In this document: one piece after another, positions 49,382 to 59,368 of the stretch
How positions within the stretch are numbered: position 1 is the stretch's first letter
Layout of the letters: every line of letters begins with the position of its first letter
DNA from: Actinomyces sp. HPA0247
GTDB lineage: Bacteria; Actinomycetota; Actinomycetes; Actinomycetales; Actinomycetaceae
DNA: 64,000 nucleotides
Direction: 5' to 3'
Assembly: GCA_000411415.1 (NCBI GenBank)
Contig: KE150450.1
Coordinates: forward strand, 880,932 to 944,931
Translations under genes and position numbers: made by a program
Notes under the pieces: model-generated
The model's input: the letters and a program-made list of their open reading frames with translations, nothing else
The model's database searches: none
Told to the model about the DNA's origin: nothing

Positions 49382-52069
49382 ATGACACTCACTGACATGC
49401 AGGGTGGCGTCCAGAGTCAAGGCGCTGCCGACCGAGACGACCATCCACCGGCGGGTGGCCACCTGGCCGACCGCACGGTGCGACAGTCGCGCCCGCGTCG
49501 CATTGCCATGCGTGGAATCATCGCTGCCGCGCTCGCCGGACTCGCCCTCTCCGGCCTCGTGATGGTGCCCGGAGCCGCACGGGCCGAGGCTCCCCTCGAG
49601 ACCCCCGGCGCCGACAGCATCACTTTCAACCGATCCGAAGGTCGAATCGGCAAGGCCGTCCTCAACGACTCCGGCACGGATCGCACCACCGTCGTCGCCG
49701 ACAACTCCTACTTCGGCATCGTGCCCGGCATGACGGTCTACAATTCCGCCGACCCCAACCAGCGCTCCGTCGCGTATCGCGCGGGATACTCCCAAGACTG
49801 GCTCGATGCAGATACGGCGAAGAGCGGCGATTACTGGTCCTACGTCACCCGAGGCGTCGCCTGGGACTACCACTTGGCCGCCTACTACCAGTACCCCTAC
49901 GACGGCGAATACACGCCCGACGCGATCTCGACCTCAACGACGAGCGCGCTCGGCTACAAGCCGAACAACCCCGGAACCGTCCCGCTCAACAGCACCTTCC
50001 TGATCGGGGCCGTGCGTCACAACAACTACCCGATCTACTCCCAGATCCACTGGGTGCACGCGTCCTTCGACATTCGTATCGGTGATCTCGAAGAATCCTT
50101 CCCCTTCGATCAGCAGGAAACTGACAACGACACGGACACGACGGCCGTGCGACGCAAGGGAGGCCCCTACGAATGGGTCTCCCGCGCCTCCGCGCCGCGC
50201 ACCTGCCCATCGAGCGCCCCCTACTACGCGCTTGCCCGATCCGATCGCAACTGGCACTGCTTCAAGAAAGTCGGTGAAGGAAAAGGCAGATACGACATCT
50301 ACACGGATCAGCCCCAGTACTACCCGGGCTCGGCAGGCAAGCCCGACCAGACCCCCGACTCGGACGACGTCCTGACGATCACGAAGACCACCTCGGACCA
50401 GACGATCACCGTCAATGGGATCCCCTACCGCCTCGTCCTCTACGGATTCGTGCCCAACGCGGACGGTAACTGCCCTGCCACCCCGCCCGCCGGCTCGACC
50501 CCTGTCTCCACCTTCACGACGAAGGAAAGCCAGGCGTCCTTCGGCTGCCTCTACGGCTCTTTCAGCCAGGAGCGCTACGTGCGCGTCGCGAAAGCTGTTA
50601 CCTCGGACTCCGAACAGGTCGGCGACGCGATTCCCCCGTTCACCTTCACGACGATGGGCGTGGGTGACTGGGCCGCGCCCACGGGAACCCCGCTCACCAC
50701 GAGCGTGACGGCCGACGGCTTCGTCGGGTGGAACTCCTTCGAGGACGCGAACCTGACCCCGACCGCATACGGCGAGGCCGGGGCGGTGTCCTCCGGCTAC
50801 AGGGCCTTCATGCCCGGCTTCTCCCAGTTCATCATCGCCGAGACGGGGCCGCGAATCGCCGGCAGGTTCCCGTTGGCTTTTGGTGCGCCGGGGCGTTTTG
50901 GCCCCTGGAAGACCAGTGACGACCCGAACTCCGCGCAGTGGAGCCTCGTCGACGTGACCTGCCTGAACGGCGTGGGCGAGCGCGTGAATGTCACCCGCGA
51001 CGCTGACACGGGTGGTGTGGACTTCTCCCAGGTCGCCCCGGCCTCGTCCCCGGCGGCCCTGCCGATCACCTGCACCTTCACCAACCGCGAGCAGGTGCCC
51101 AAGCTGCGCATCCAGAAGGACCTCGAATCGGTCGAGGGGGCGACGACGGACGACATCACCGTCACCTACCGCATCACGGCCACGAACGACGGTACCCTCG
51201 CGGGCACGACCGGGCGCCTCACGGACACGCCGAACTTCGCACCGGGACTGACCGTGCGCTCCGCGGCCGTCGCGACCAGCGTTGATGCTCTCACCAGCGC
51301 GACCGAGCAGGGGGCCGCCGCCTCCTACGTCCTCACCGAGGGTGCGACCGTCGAGCCGGGCGCGTCCTCCACGTGGTACATCCGCATGAAGGTCACGCGC
51401 GACAGTGCGGCCGCCGGGTACTCCGAGGCCCTGCTTGAGTGCGCCTCGTCGAACGATCGCCTGACCCCGGGCCACGGCCTCTACAACGCGGTGACGGGCG
51501 CCTACGATCACGACGGCGAGGCCAACAACGAGGCCTGTGCCCCCGCGCGCCCCCGCCCGATCCGCATCGAGAAGGCCGGCACGCAGCCGGTCGGTACCCC
51601 CAACGATGACGGCACGTATCCGCTCGACGGAGCGGCCTTCGCGATCTACGACAACGAGGCCCTGGCCGGCACCCCGGTTTCCACTCTCGATGGTGGGTCG
51701 CGCTTCGTGACCGCGCCCCTGGAAACGGGGAAGACCTACTGGCTCGTGGAGACCCGCGCGCCCGTCGGGCACGCGCTGCTGCCCCGTCCCGTCGCCTTCC
51801 ATATCGAGGCCGGTACCGACGCCGAGGCCACGACCGTCATCAAGACGGACTTCGGCGCCGACGAGGGCTTCAGCTCCGTGCGCGTCCTGCCCGCTTCGGG
51901 CAGCCTGCCCGGGGATCGCACGCCCGGCATTCGCGTCGTCGACACTCAGGTCGGCGTACTCCCCAAGGCCGGGTCCATCGGCATCTACCCGCAGCTCGCG
52001 GGAGGAGCCGCCCTGCTCGGCCTCGCCGGCGCGTGCGCGTGGCGAGGCCGGCAGGAGCAGGCCGCGTAA
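49382..52069 (+). CDS. Large cell-wall-anchored surface protein (SpaA/DUF11-like)
   Basis: An 895-residue exported protein. From ATG 49382 the signal helix begins only at residue 43 (MRGIIAAALAGLALSGLVM), so translation may instead start at ATG 49508. After an N-terminal region without a known domain (70-560) come a DUF11-like segment (about 575-715) and a SpaA/CnaB fold (about 723-845, RIEKAGTQPVGT, GAAFAIYDNE, YWLVETRAPVGH). The C-terminus has LPKAG (860-864), a hydrophobic helix and RGRQEQAA, a variant sortase signal. It is probably an adhesin or pilin-like protein displayed by the srtE product or another sortase. Confidence 0.85.
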   Translation: MTLTDMQGGVQSQGAADRDDHPPAGGHLADRTVRQSRPRRIAMRGIIAAALAGLALSGLVMVPGAARAEAPLETPGADSITFNRSEGRIGKAVLNDSGTDRTTVVADNSYFGIVPGMTVYNSADPNQRSVAYRAGYSQDWLDADTAKSGDYWSYVTRGVAWDYHLAAYYQYPYDGEYTPDAISTSTTSALGYKPNNPGTVPLNSTFLIGAVRHNNYPIYSQIHWVHASFDIRIGDLEESFPFDQQETDNDTDTTAVRRKGGPYEWVSRASAPRTCPSSAPYYALARSDRNWHCFKKVGEGKGRYDIYTDQPQYYPGSAGKPDQTPDSDDVLTITKTTSDQTITVNGIPYRLVLYGFVPNADGNCPATPPAGSTPVSTFTTKESQASFGCLYGSFSQERYVRVAKAVTSDSEQVGDAIPPFTFTTMGVGDWAAPTGTPLTTSVTADGFVGWNSFEDANLTPTAYGEAGAVSSGYRAFMPGFSQFIIAETGPRIAGRFPLAFGAPGRFGPWKTSDDPNSAQWSLVDVTCLNGVGERVNVTRDADTGGVDFSQVAPASSPAALPITCTFTNREQVPKLRIQKDLESVEGATTDDITVTYRITATNDGTLAGTTGRLTDTPNFAPGLTVRSAAVATSVDALTSATEQGAAASYVLTEGATVEPGASSTWYIRMKVTRDSAAAGYSEALLECASSNDRLTPGHGLYNAVTGAYDHDGEANNEACAPARPRPIRIEKAGTQPVGTPNDDGTYPLDGAAFAIYDNEALAGTPVSTLDGGSRFVTAPLETGKTYWLVETRAPVGHALLPRPVAFHIEAGTDAEATTVIKTDFGADEGFSSVRVLPASGSLPGDRTPGIRVVDTQVGVLPKAGSIGIYPQLAGGAALLGLAGACAWRGRQEQAA

Positions 52070-52090
52070 CGCACGCCGCGAGACATAATG

Positions 52091-52128
52091 ATGTGGGTGC
52101 GCCCGCCATCTGGCGGGCGCACCCACAT
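52091..52128 (+). terminator. Strong terminator after the surface-protein gene
   Basis: A 17-bp perfect stem (52091-52107 with 52112-52128) and 4-nt loop lie 22 bp after the stop. Confidence 0.88.
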
Positions 52129-52276
52129 GTGTCTTGAGGTGAGGGAGGCGGTCAGGCCTCGTCACGCACGCCCTGGGTAGCCGCAGGCCGCGAGACGTTA
52201 CGACGTGGGCGCGCCTGACTCTGGCCCTTGTCCTGGCTCCGGCCCTCGTCCCGGTCCCATGGTTCCTCACCAATGT

Positions 52277-52336
52277 CGCATGCAATTCCCTCGCGACTAT
52301 TTCAAACATTGAAATCGCATCGTTGGAATTGCAGCG
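52277..52336. repeat. Inverted repeat related to 244-351 (copy 2)
   Basis: CGCATGCAATTCC (52277-52289) pairs with GGAATTGCAGCG (52325-52336), one base bulged. The loop shares the TTTCAAA..TTGAAA block with the copy at 244. It lies in the otherwise empty 52129-52465 interval. Confidence 0.55.
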
Positions 52337-52465
52337 TTTGTAGGCGGTGTCAAAAACTGACCGTGTTAAATTACCTGCGACTTTTGGGAGGGGAGCTGAG
52401 GAAGGGGTCGTGCATAGACAACGCGGCCGGGCGCACAACGCGCGCCCGGCCGCGAAATGGCAGGA

Positions 52466-53485
<1,020 letters not shown>

Positions 53486-53550
53486 TCACCAGGATACCCG
53501 TGGGTCGCGTCTGTCGTGGTCGCGGGCTCGCCGGTGTCTCGTGGACGAGG

Positions 53551-53919
53551 TCACCTCGGTGAAGCTGCCGAGGTGGCTGCTGGCTTTTGCTCGATTGAGG
53601 AGCGGACCGGATATCTGTGGGTGTACACGTCGTTGTAGCGCTGGATCTCGCGCATGACGTCTGCGGCCTCGTTGTCCGTGCACTGGAAGTCCTCTGTTGC
53701 GGCACCCAGGCCTAGGCTGATGCCGTTGGTAATCCACGCCATCTGACTGATCGTTGTGTCAAGAGCCGTGAGGTGCTTGATGAGGGTCGCGTGGTGGGCG
53801 CTGCCCGTGTTGGCTGTGCTCGGTGTGGGTACGTTCTTCAGGGTCGTGGATGCGCGGTCGGCAGCTGAGATGATGGACTGAACTTCGTTGTAGTCCCATT
53901 CGATATTGACGTAGCTCAT
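53551..53919 (-). CDS. Small helical protein, WXG100-like size, last gene of cassette
   Basis: A 122-residue soluble protein. It starts MSYVNIEWDYNEVQSIISAA and is largely helical with a central LTALDTTISQMAWITNGISLGLG. The size, helix-turn-helix arrangement (turn near NTGSAHH) and a W residue resemble WXG100/ESAT-6-like proteins, but the WxG motif is not canonical (MAWITNG). Its start overlaps the upstream gene by 4 nt. Tentative role: secreted or co-secreted partner. Confidence 0.65.
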   Translation of the reverse strand: MSYVNIEWDYNEVQSIISAADRASTTLKNVPTPSTANTGSAHHATLIKHLTALDTTISQMAWITNGISLGLGAATEDFQCTDNEAADVMREIQRYNDVYTHRYPVRSSIEQKPAATSAASPR

Positions 53920-54605
53920 GGCTCATTCCTCTCGGGTGACAGGGCGAAGAAGTGTGTGATCAGGCCCCACAGCTGCGTGTTGTAGATCGGGTAGATGGGG
54001 ATGTGTGGGCCGGTGCTGGGGGCGAGGGGTGGGGCCTCGACCCTGTAGGAGGCGGCCGGAGTGATGAGAGTTGACAGAATGGCTGCCGGAGCGAAGGGAT
54101 CCTCGCCCCTGCAGTCCTCCCGGATCCAGGTGGTGTATGCCCAGCGTTGAGCCACGAGAGCTTGCGCGAAGGCGGAATCTGATGGGCCATAGGAGGAGTA
54201 ATTTTCGAGGAGCTGAGCCGTCTGTTCGGTCATGCCCTGCTGTGCGGCGTACACAATGGCCGTTGGCAGTACGGGAGGCCCATCGAAGATGGCGGGGTTA
54301 GGCGTGAGCGGAGATATCGCCGCCGCGACGTGCGGAATTTCCTCGTTATCAATCTGATAAATGTGAGTCTCAGTGTCACCGTCGGGGGTGATAGCGGTGC
54401 GGGCGACGACGCATGGCCCCGGCTGCATCCAGATGTTCGCGCGGCGACACTGAGAGTCCTCTGGGGATGTGGTTGAGATGATCAGCCGTGAGTGGGCGGT
54501 GCGCGTGAGGGCTGCAAGATGCAGCGTGTCTCCGGTGAGTTCTTGGGAGGTGGCGAAGCTCGAGGTGACGTCGCCCGGAATGACGATGTGAGGACGGTCA
54601 ACCAT
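53916..54605 (-). CDS. Hypothetical protein of the secretion-like cassette
   Basis: A 229-residue soluble protein without signal or membrane segments. I do not recognise it. The N-terminal half (VDRPHIVIPGDVTSSFATSQ, RLIISTTSPEDSQCRRANIW) looks beta-rich, and the C-terminal half is helical (GMTEQTAQLLENYSSYG, ALVAQRWAYTTWIRED). A chaperone role similar to EspG proteins is conceivable from position and mixed fold but is not supported by a motif. It overlaps its upstream neighbour by 8 nt. Confidence 0.65.
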   Translation of the reverse strand: MVDRPHIVIPGDVTSSFATSQELTGDTLHLAALTRTAHSRLIISTTSPEDSQCRRANIWMQPGPCVVARTAITPDGDTETHIYQIDNEEIPHVAAAISPLTPNPAIFDGPPVLPTAIVYAAQQGMTEQTAQLLENYSSYGPSDSAFAQALVAQRWAYTTWIREDCRGEDPFAPAAILSTLITPAASYRVEAPPLAPSTGPHIPIYPIYNTQLWGLITHFFALSPERNEP

Positions 54606-55143
54606 TGCGCACCTCCAGGCTCATGATGATCGCGAGAACGTCTTCGTTCAGGTTGCTGAAAGCGGGGGTCGTCATCGTTGCCGTCGCCGTGAGGAGGAAG
54701 TCATTCGCGCCGTCAGAATGAATCCATGCCCACTGACAGGCAGTGATCGGCACCCTGCCCTGAATGTAGATCCCCGTCCGCAGTTGTGCGGATTCCGGAG
54801 TCGCCGGCCAGGGGCAGTCTTCCAGCATGCGAAAACCCGGAACCTGGTGGGAGAGGGCCTCTGCCGAGTCGACGAGGGCCTGATCAGGTGTCGTGTTCGC
54901 GGGGATCGGGGATGCAAGCACGAGGATGGTGGGCGTGAAGTCGTAGTGGGTATCTGTGGGGCCGATGGCTAGGGAGATGATGCCTCCCTCGGATGACGGC
55001 GAACCCGGATACGGATTGTCGCCTGTTGTCCGATTTGTTGTGTCGTCCGTTTCTGTGAATGCCTGGTTGAGGATCGAGGAGATGTCTTCCTTCGGGCAGG
55101 AAGACCATCGGGGAGGCATGAGCCAATAGGTTGACAGGCTCAT
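54598..55143 (-). CDS. Hypothetical protein, DcrB/LpqN-like fold suspected
   Basis: A 181-residue protein. The order MPPRWSSCPKEDISSILNQA, then beta-strand pairs (GGIISLAIGPTDTHYDFTPTILVLASP, FRMLEDCPWPAT, WAWIHSDGANDFLLTATATM) and a final helix (EDVLAIIMSLEV) is like DUF1795/Mog1-type proteins such as DcrB and LpqN. No signal peptide is present. The assignment is by pattern only. Confidence 0.6.
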   Translation of the reverse strand: MSLSTYWLMPPRWSSCPKEDISSILNQAFTETDDTTNRTTGDNPYPGSPSSEGGIISLAIGPTDTHYDFTPTILVLASPIPANTTPDQALVDSAEALSHQVPGFRMLEDCPWPATPESAQLRTGIYIQGRVPITACQWAWIHSDGANDFLLTATATMTTPAFSNLNEDVLAIIMSLEVRNG

Positions 55144-55577
55144 AGCGCGCCCTGGCCCTGATCGTTGTCATCGGATTCCTCGTCGTCCTCTACGGAAGAC
55201 GTCTGCGGCAAAGGGTCGCCGTTCTCGTCCAGCATGCCGTGGCGCTTCATGTACTGATATTCCATATTGACGAAGCGTGGGGTGCGAAATGGGAATAAGC
55301 AGATAACTGCGAGTGGTAGGCAAAGGAAACCAAGAGCAGCTGGAATCAAGAAGACTTGCGGAGGCAAGCCGATTTTGTCCAATAGCATTCCTACGCCCAA
55401 TAGGGTGAAGAGCAGACTAAGGAGTGGTTTGACGAGAGTGCGGCTCTTTCCCAATGTCTGGGGGGAGGCTGACATGCGTCTCCATAGCGAGGCACTTGAT
55501 GAGTCTGTGTAGGTCTGTGTGTACCACGAGTACAGGCCAAAGGGCCCGATGAGAATCAGTCCCACTATCGCAATCAT
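55140..55577 (-). CDS. Three-helix membrane protein of the cassette
   Basis: A 145-residue protein with helices at about 1-18, 49-67 and 73-97 and an acidic, Asp/Glu/Gln-rich cytosolic tail (SSVEDDEESDDNDQGQ). It sits directly downstream of the putative effector and its coding DNA is more AT-rich than the flanks. Position and topology would fit an immunity protein against a membrane-active effector, though no family is recognised. Confidence 0.65.
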   Translation of the reverse strand: MIAIVGLILIGPFGLYSWYTQTYTDSSSASLWRRMSASPQTLGKSRTLVKPLLSLLFTLLGVGMLLDKIGLPPQVFLIPAALGFLCLPLAVICLFPFRTPRFVNMEYQYMKRHGMLDENGDPLPQTSSVEDDEESDDNDQGQGAL

Positions 55578-55592
55578 GTTGTGTGCCCCAAT

Positions 55593-56777
55593 CTATGAAT
55601 GTAATACTGCGCTTATGCCGTTGTTGACCCAACCGCCGATCAACTTGCCGGCCTGACTGCCCGCTAGGCCACCTATGACGCCGCCGATCACACCTCCAGC
55701 GAGAATGCCGACGGGGCCGCCGACGGCACCGATCGCTGCGCCTAGTTGTGCTCCATATGTGGCTCCCAAGTACGCGCCTGTAGCGCTGGCAGCGCCCGTC
55801 ACACCTGCCCTTGCTATCTTTTCGCCCTCTCCCATCTCCGGGTGGTGGTAGGAGTCCGACTGGTAGCTGTCGTAGGCGCTGACGACCCCGTCGAGGACCG
55901 CGCAGGCGCGGCCTGCGACTTTGCCGCCAATGCGAAGTGCGTCGGCTGCTTTGACTACCCGGCTGCCGCCTTCGACGGCATTGACGGAGGGGACCTTCCA
56001 GTTCTTGAGGTTTCCTCGCTCGGCGACTTGCTTCCACAGCGATGCGTCCCGGAGCCCGGGAGGGGCCTCGTATGTGGCGCCCTTCGCTTGCAAGTAGAGT
56101 GCCTCGGTCGTGTCTCCGACGGTATTGCGCATGGTATCCGCCCAGCTGGGATAGCCTCCCGCCGCGTTGGGTCCCGTGGGGAATCCGTACGTGCCGACGA
56201 ATCTGTTGAAAACAGCCAGGATTGTCGAATCCCAGATGGTTGGATCGATCGCTGCCAGGTCGTCACCGAATAGCGATTCCGCGTAGGCGAACTTCTTCTG
56301 ATTGGTGTCGCAGCGCGAACGCAGCGACGCAAAGACGACGCCAACGCCGCCCGGGACGTCTGCCGGGTGGCTGATGGTAACCTGTGTGCCCGCCTGAGAG
56401 ACCGTCAGTCCAGCTGCCGCCGCATCGGTGATGATGGCCTGAAACTCTGTCCTGATGGGAGCCATGGCGCCCGCGTAATCCTCCAGGGCGGAATGCAGGG
56501 AGCGTAAGCATGACACGGCGTGCTCGCTCGCTGAGATCACATTCGTCAGGTGCTCGACGACCGTCTCTACCAGCCTGGCCCGCTGGTGCCCCATCTGTCC
56601 GCGAGCTGTTGTCGCATCCGCGATGGCATCGTCGAGCGCTGTGATCGGTGCGTCGCACCAGTCCTTCAGTGACTGAACTGCGTCCACGTCAACTGGGAAG
56701 TCCCACGTCAAGGACTCGGCGAACTCTACGGTTCCTGCCGATACGGGAACCGTAGAAGCGTCTGCAAGGGGGGGCAT
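55593..56777 (-). CDS. Putative secreted effector with WXG/LXG-like N-terminus and glycine-zipper C-terminus
   Basis: A 394-residue protein. ATG 56777 follows GGAG at good spacing; an upstream ATG (56825) lacks one. Residues 25-140 form long helices with a mid-turn (VDAVQSLKDWCDAPITALDDA, RARLVETVVEHLTNVISASE), resembling WXG100/LXG-type secretion domains. The middle has no known fold. Residues 320-390 are a dense glycine zipper (GATYGAQLGAAIGAVGGPVG, GGVIGGVIGGLAGSQAG) typical of membrane-inserting toxins or lysis proteins. There is no Sec signal, in keeping with type VII export. Confidence 0.65.
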   Translation of the reverse strand: MPPLADASTVPVSAGTVEFAESLTWDFPVDVDAVQSLKDWCDAPITALDDAIADATTARGQMGHQRARLVETVVEHLTNVISASEHAVSCLRSLHSALEDYAGAMAPIRTEFQAIITDAAAAGLTVSQAGTQVTISHPADVPGGVGVVFASLRSRCDTNQKKFAYAESLFGDDLAAIDPTIWDSTILAVFNRFVGTYGFPTGPNAAGGYPSWADTMRNTVGDTTEALYLQAKGATYEAPPGLRDASLWKQVAERGNLKNWKVPSVNAVEGGSRVVKAADALRIGGKVAGRACAVLDGVVSAYDSYQSDSYHHPEMGEGEKIARAGVTGAASATGAYLGATYGAQLGAAIGAVGGPVGILAGGVIGGVIGGLAGSQAGKLIGGWVNNGISAVLHS

Positions 56778-56985
56778 TGCTTCACTCCATCGGAACAACT
56801 GTGCGGCGCAGGTGGTGTGCGTCACTTGACAATTAGACTACTCCGGTTGTTTGACAATCTGCAGTGCGATTCGGCTTGGGCGCATATTGTCTTGGCGTTG
56901 TTCCAGGTGGGAGTTGATTTACTGAGGGTGTTATCTGAGATTCCCATCGAACTGCGGACGAGAGGTCACCTCGGGCGCGTGCGAA

Positions 56986-57024
56986 GGAGCGCCCGCCCGA
57001 CGGTATCGTCGAGGCGAGCGCTCC
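56986..57024 (-). terminator. Terminator after the Pce-like gene
   Basis: GGAGCGCCCGCC (56986-56997) pairs with GGCGAGCGCTCC (57013-57024) in 11 of 12 positions, 29 bp after the stop on the minus strand. The interval 56778-56985 is AT-richer and likely contains the cassette promoter. Confidence 0.6.
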
Positions 57025-57052
57025 CCTGCTGTCTCTGTCGGTGAGAGTCCGT

Positions 57053-59086
57053 TCAGACGTATCCGAGCCAACGGCCGGAAGGCGCGAACTGGGATGTTCG
57101 GCCATCAGTGGTGGCCGTGCCGACCGCCATGTGTCCGCTGACGGGGTCAAGCCAGTACCATGCGCCACCCGACTGGATCCAGCCTGTGAGCATCATCCCG
57201 CTGCCGTCGAGCCAATACCAGTTGCCGCCGTCTTGGATCCAGCCGCCCGAGCGCATTGCTCCGCTACCAGACAGGAGGAACCACCCGGTGCCGTCGTTCA
57301 CCCATCCGGTGCGCATCTGGGCGCTGCCGGGAGTCATGTAATACCAGGAGCCGCGATCGAGCAGCCAGCCTTCCGCAGCCTTGCCGCTGTCGCTCAGGTA
57401 GTACCAGGAACCCCAGATGTTACGCCAGCCGCCGGCGTCCATGCGCCCACTCGAGGGGTCCATCCAGTACCAGCCGGTACCATCGTGGATCCACGCCTGG
57501 CCCATCGCGCCGTTGGCCTGCATGTAGTACCAGGAGCCTCCGTCCTGGAGCCAGCCTGTCGCCACAGCGCCGGAGGCGGTGAGGTAATACCAGGTGCCGC
57601 CAATGAGATGCCATCCGCCGCTGAGCATGTGGCCGGAGCCGTCCACCCAGTATGACTTGTCACCGTCGTGGACCCATGTGTTCACAGCCATGGTGGACGT
57701 GCTGTCCATCCAGTACCAGTTGCCTTTGTCGAACACCCAGCCGTTCTCGACGGCAGATACGGAGCCGTTGAAGTAGTGCCAGCCGTCGTAGAAGCCCTTC
57801 CACCATCCGCGCGTCGGGGTTGGTTTGCCGTTGTGGAACCAGTAGGTGTGGGGCGTGGTCGATGCGAATGTGTGCCCCATTCCGACGTTCATGTAGGGGT
57901 GGGTGATCCCGCCGGGGGTGAAGGTGCCGATGAGGGCGGGGATGCCGGCGTTACGCATCGAGTACGCCTCGAACCACTCGTAGCGGCCCTTCAGCGCGGG
58001 CAGGCCAAGGCGATCCGGGGTGTGGAACTCGTACCCCGTGTTCATGACGAGCGACGGGGAGAGCGCGTTCAGGAAGCTTTCGCTATTTGAGCTTGAGAGG
58101 CCGTGGTGACCGGCTTTCAGCCAGTCCACGTGACCGACTATTCCAGCGACGTAGTCTTCCTTACCCTCGCCGCTTTCGAGGTCGGCAGACAGGTAGGCGC
58201 TGTGTCCGTGAGCGGTGATCTTCGCCGTGTAGCTGATGAGGTTCGTGTTCGTGAGCTTGCCGGGGTGCGCGTATTCCTCGTCGGGAGACAGGGGGATGAT
58301 CTGGATGAGCATGTCGCCCATCTGGATGAGGTCGCCTTGTCCGGGCTTGACGTGCTGGTCGAACGTTGCCCCGTACGCGCCCTGAGCCCACTTTGCCGCG
58401 GCTACGAGGTCGTCGTAGACCTTCTGGTTGTCCCACAGGGCGTTCACTTCATCGCTGACCGAGTAGGAATCGTCGTAGACGGGCGTGTAGATGTGCTTGG
58501 GATGGTACCGGTGGATCAGGGTGTCAGCCCAGCCGATGTGGTCGGAGTGTGGGTGGGTGCCGATGAAGAAGTCGAGGTTGGAGGAGTTGATGCCCAGACT
58601 GTCGAGGTAGGGGCGCACCTGGTCTTCCTGTCCCCATGTTGCGATGTTTGCTCGCCACGGGTAGCGGGGGTCTGACCCGTCGGGGTAGTCGTTGTCGTCG
58701 CCTGCGTCCACGATTCCGAAGTGGCCGTTCGACTCGACGACGATGCAGTCGGCGCCCGAGAGGGACAGGATGTGCACCTCGTCGTTGCCGATGCTCCCGT
58801 CAGGGCGCGTGGTGACCAGGGGTGGGGTCTGCGTCGAAGGGGCCGAGGGGGTGGCCGAGGTGGGTGGCTGCGGGTCGGGGCGCGCTGCCCGGGCGTCCTC
58901 CTCGGCCTGTTGGGCGTCAGCTGTTTGGCGGTCTTCGTCGGACACGGGTGGGTTAGTGGGGGCCGTGATGGACGTGTCCTCGGAAGAAACGTTTTCCTGT
59001 GATGGTGCTGCGAACGTCGCGGTCGGGGCTAGCGTCAGGGAGAGGGCGACGGCAAGCCCGGCCTCGACGGTGCGGAAGTGCTTCAT
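57053..59086 (-). CDS. pce: Pce-like phosphorylcholine esterase with choline-binding repeats
   Basis: A 677-residue secreted protein. A signal peptide (about 1-27, cut near TFAAP) and a Pro/Thr/Ser/Glu linker lead to a metallo-beta-lactamase-fold domain (about 100-390) with H178-P-H180-S-D182-H183. The segment ESNGHFGIVDAGDDNDYPDG and the SRYPWR-like DPRYPWR closely match, from memory, the catalytic domain of pneumococcal Pce/CbpE. From about 395 to 660 come ~12 choline-binding/cell-wall-binding repeats (GWYWMD, GSWYYLSDSGKAAEGW type). Pce removes phosphorylcholine from teichoic acids and platelet-activating factor. The neighbouring genes lack a teichoic-acid locus. Confidence 0.88.
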   Translation of the reverse strand: MKHFRTVEAGLAVALSLTLAPTATFAAPSQENVSSEDTSITAPTNPPVSDEDRQTADAQQAEEDARAARPDPQPPTSATPSAPSTQTPPLVTTRPDGSIGNDEVHILSLSGADCIVVESNGHFGIVDAGDDNDYPDGSDPRYPWRANIATWGQEDQVRPYLDSLGINSSNLDFFIGTHPHSDHIGWADTLIHRYHPKHIYTPVYDDSYSVSDEVNALWDNQKVYDDLVAAAKWAQGAYGATFDQHVKPGQGDLIQMGDMLIQIIPLSPDEEYAHPGKLTNTNLISYTAKITAHGHSAYLSADLESGEGKEDYVAGIVGHVDWLKAGHHGLSSSNSESFLNALSPSLVMNTGYEFHTPDRLGLPALKGRYEWFEAYSMRNAGIPALIGTFTPGGITHPYMNVGMGHTFASTTPHTYWFHNGKPTPTRGWWKGFYDGWHYFNGSVSAVENGWVFDKGNWYWMDSTSTMAVNTWVHDGDKSYWVDGSGHMLSGGWHLIGGTWYYLTASGAVATGWLQDGGSWYYMQANGAMGQAWIHDGTGWYWMDPSSGRMDAGGWRNIWGSWYYLSDSGKAAEGWLLDRGSWYYMTPGSAQMRTGWVNDGTGWFLLSGSGAMRSGGWIQDGGNWYWLDGSGMMLTGWIQSGGAWYWLDPVSGHMAVGTATTDGRTSQFAPSGRWLGYV

Positions 59087-59368
59087 TGCTCAGCGATCTT
59101 TTCTGGGTTAATGAGAAACTATTGTGCTGTTCCCCAGCCTAGAGGGTGTGGTGTTAAATTGCCACCTAATGATTACGTAACAATGTGAAGTGTGCAACAT
59201 GGCGTCTTGAGTGTGGGAAGCGGAGAGGGACGTTGGAGGTCGGCGGACCGCGGGGTGATGCGGTTGCGCCTGAGGCCATAGCGCGGGCGGTTTACTGCGA
59301 GAAGGAGGCCGGTCGCAGGCCGTGGACGAGGTCACCATGGGCGCGAGTGGGGCGGTATCGTATGCGCC

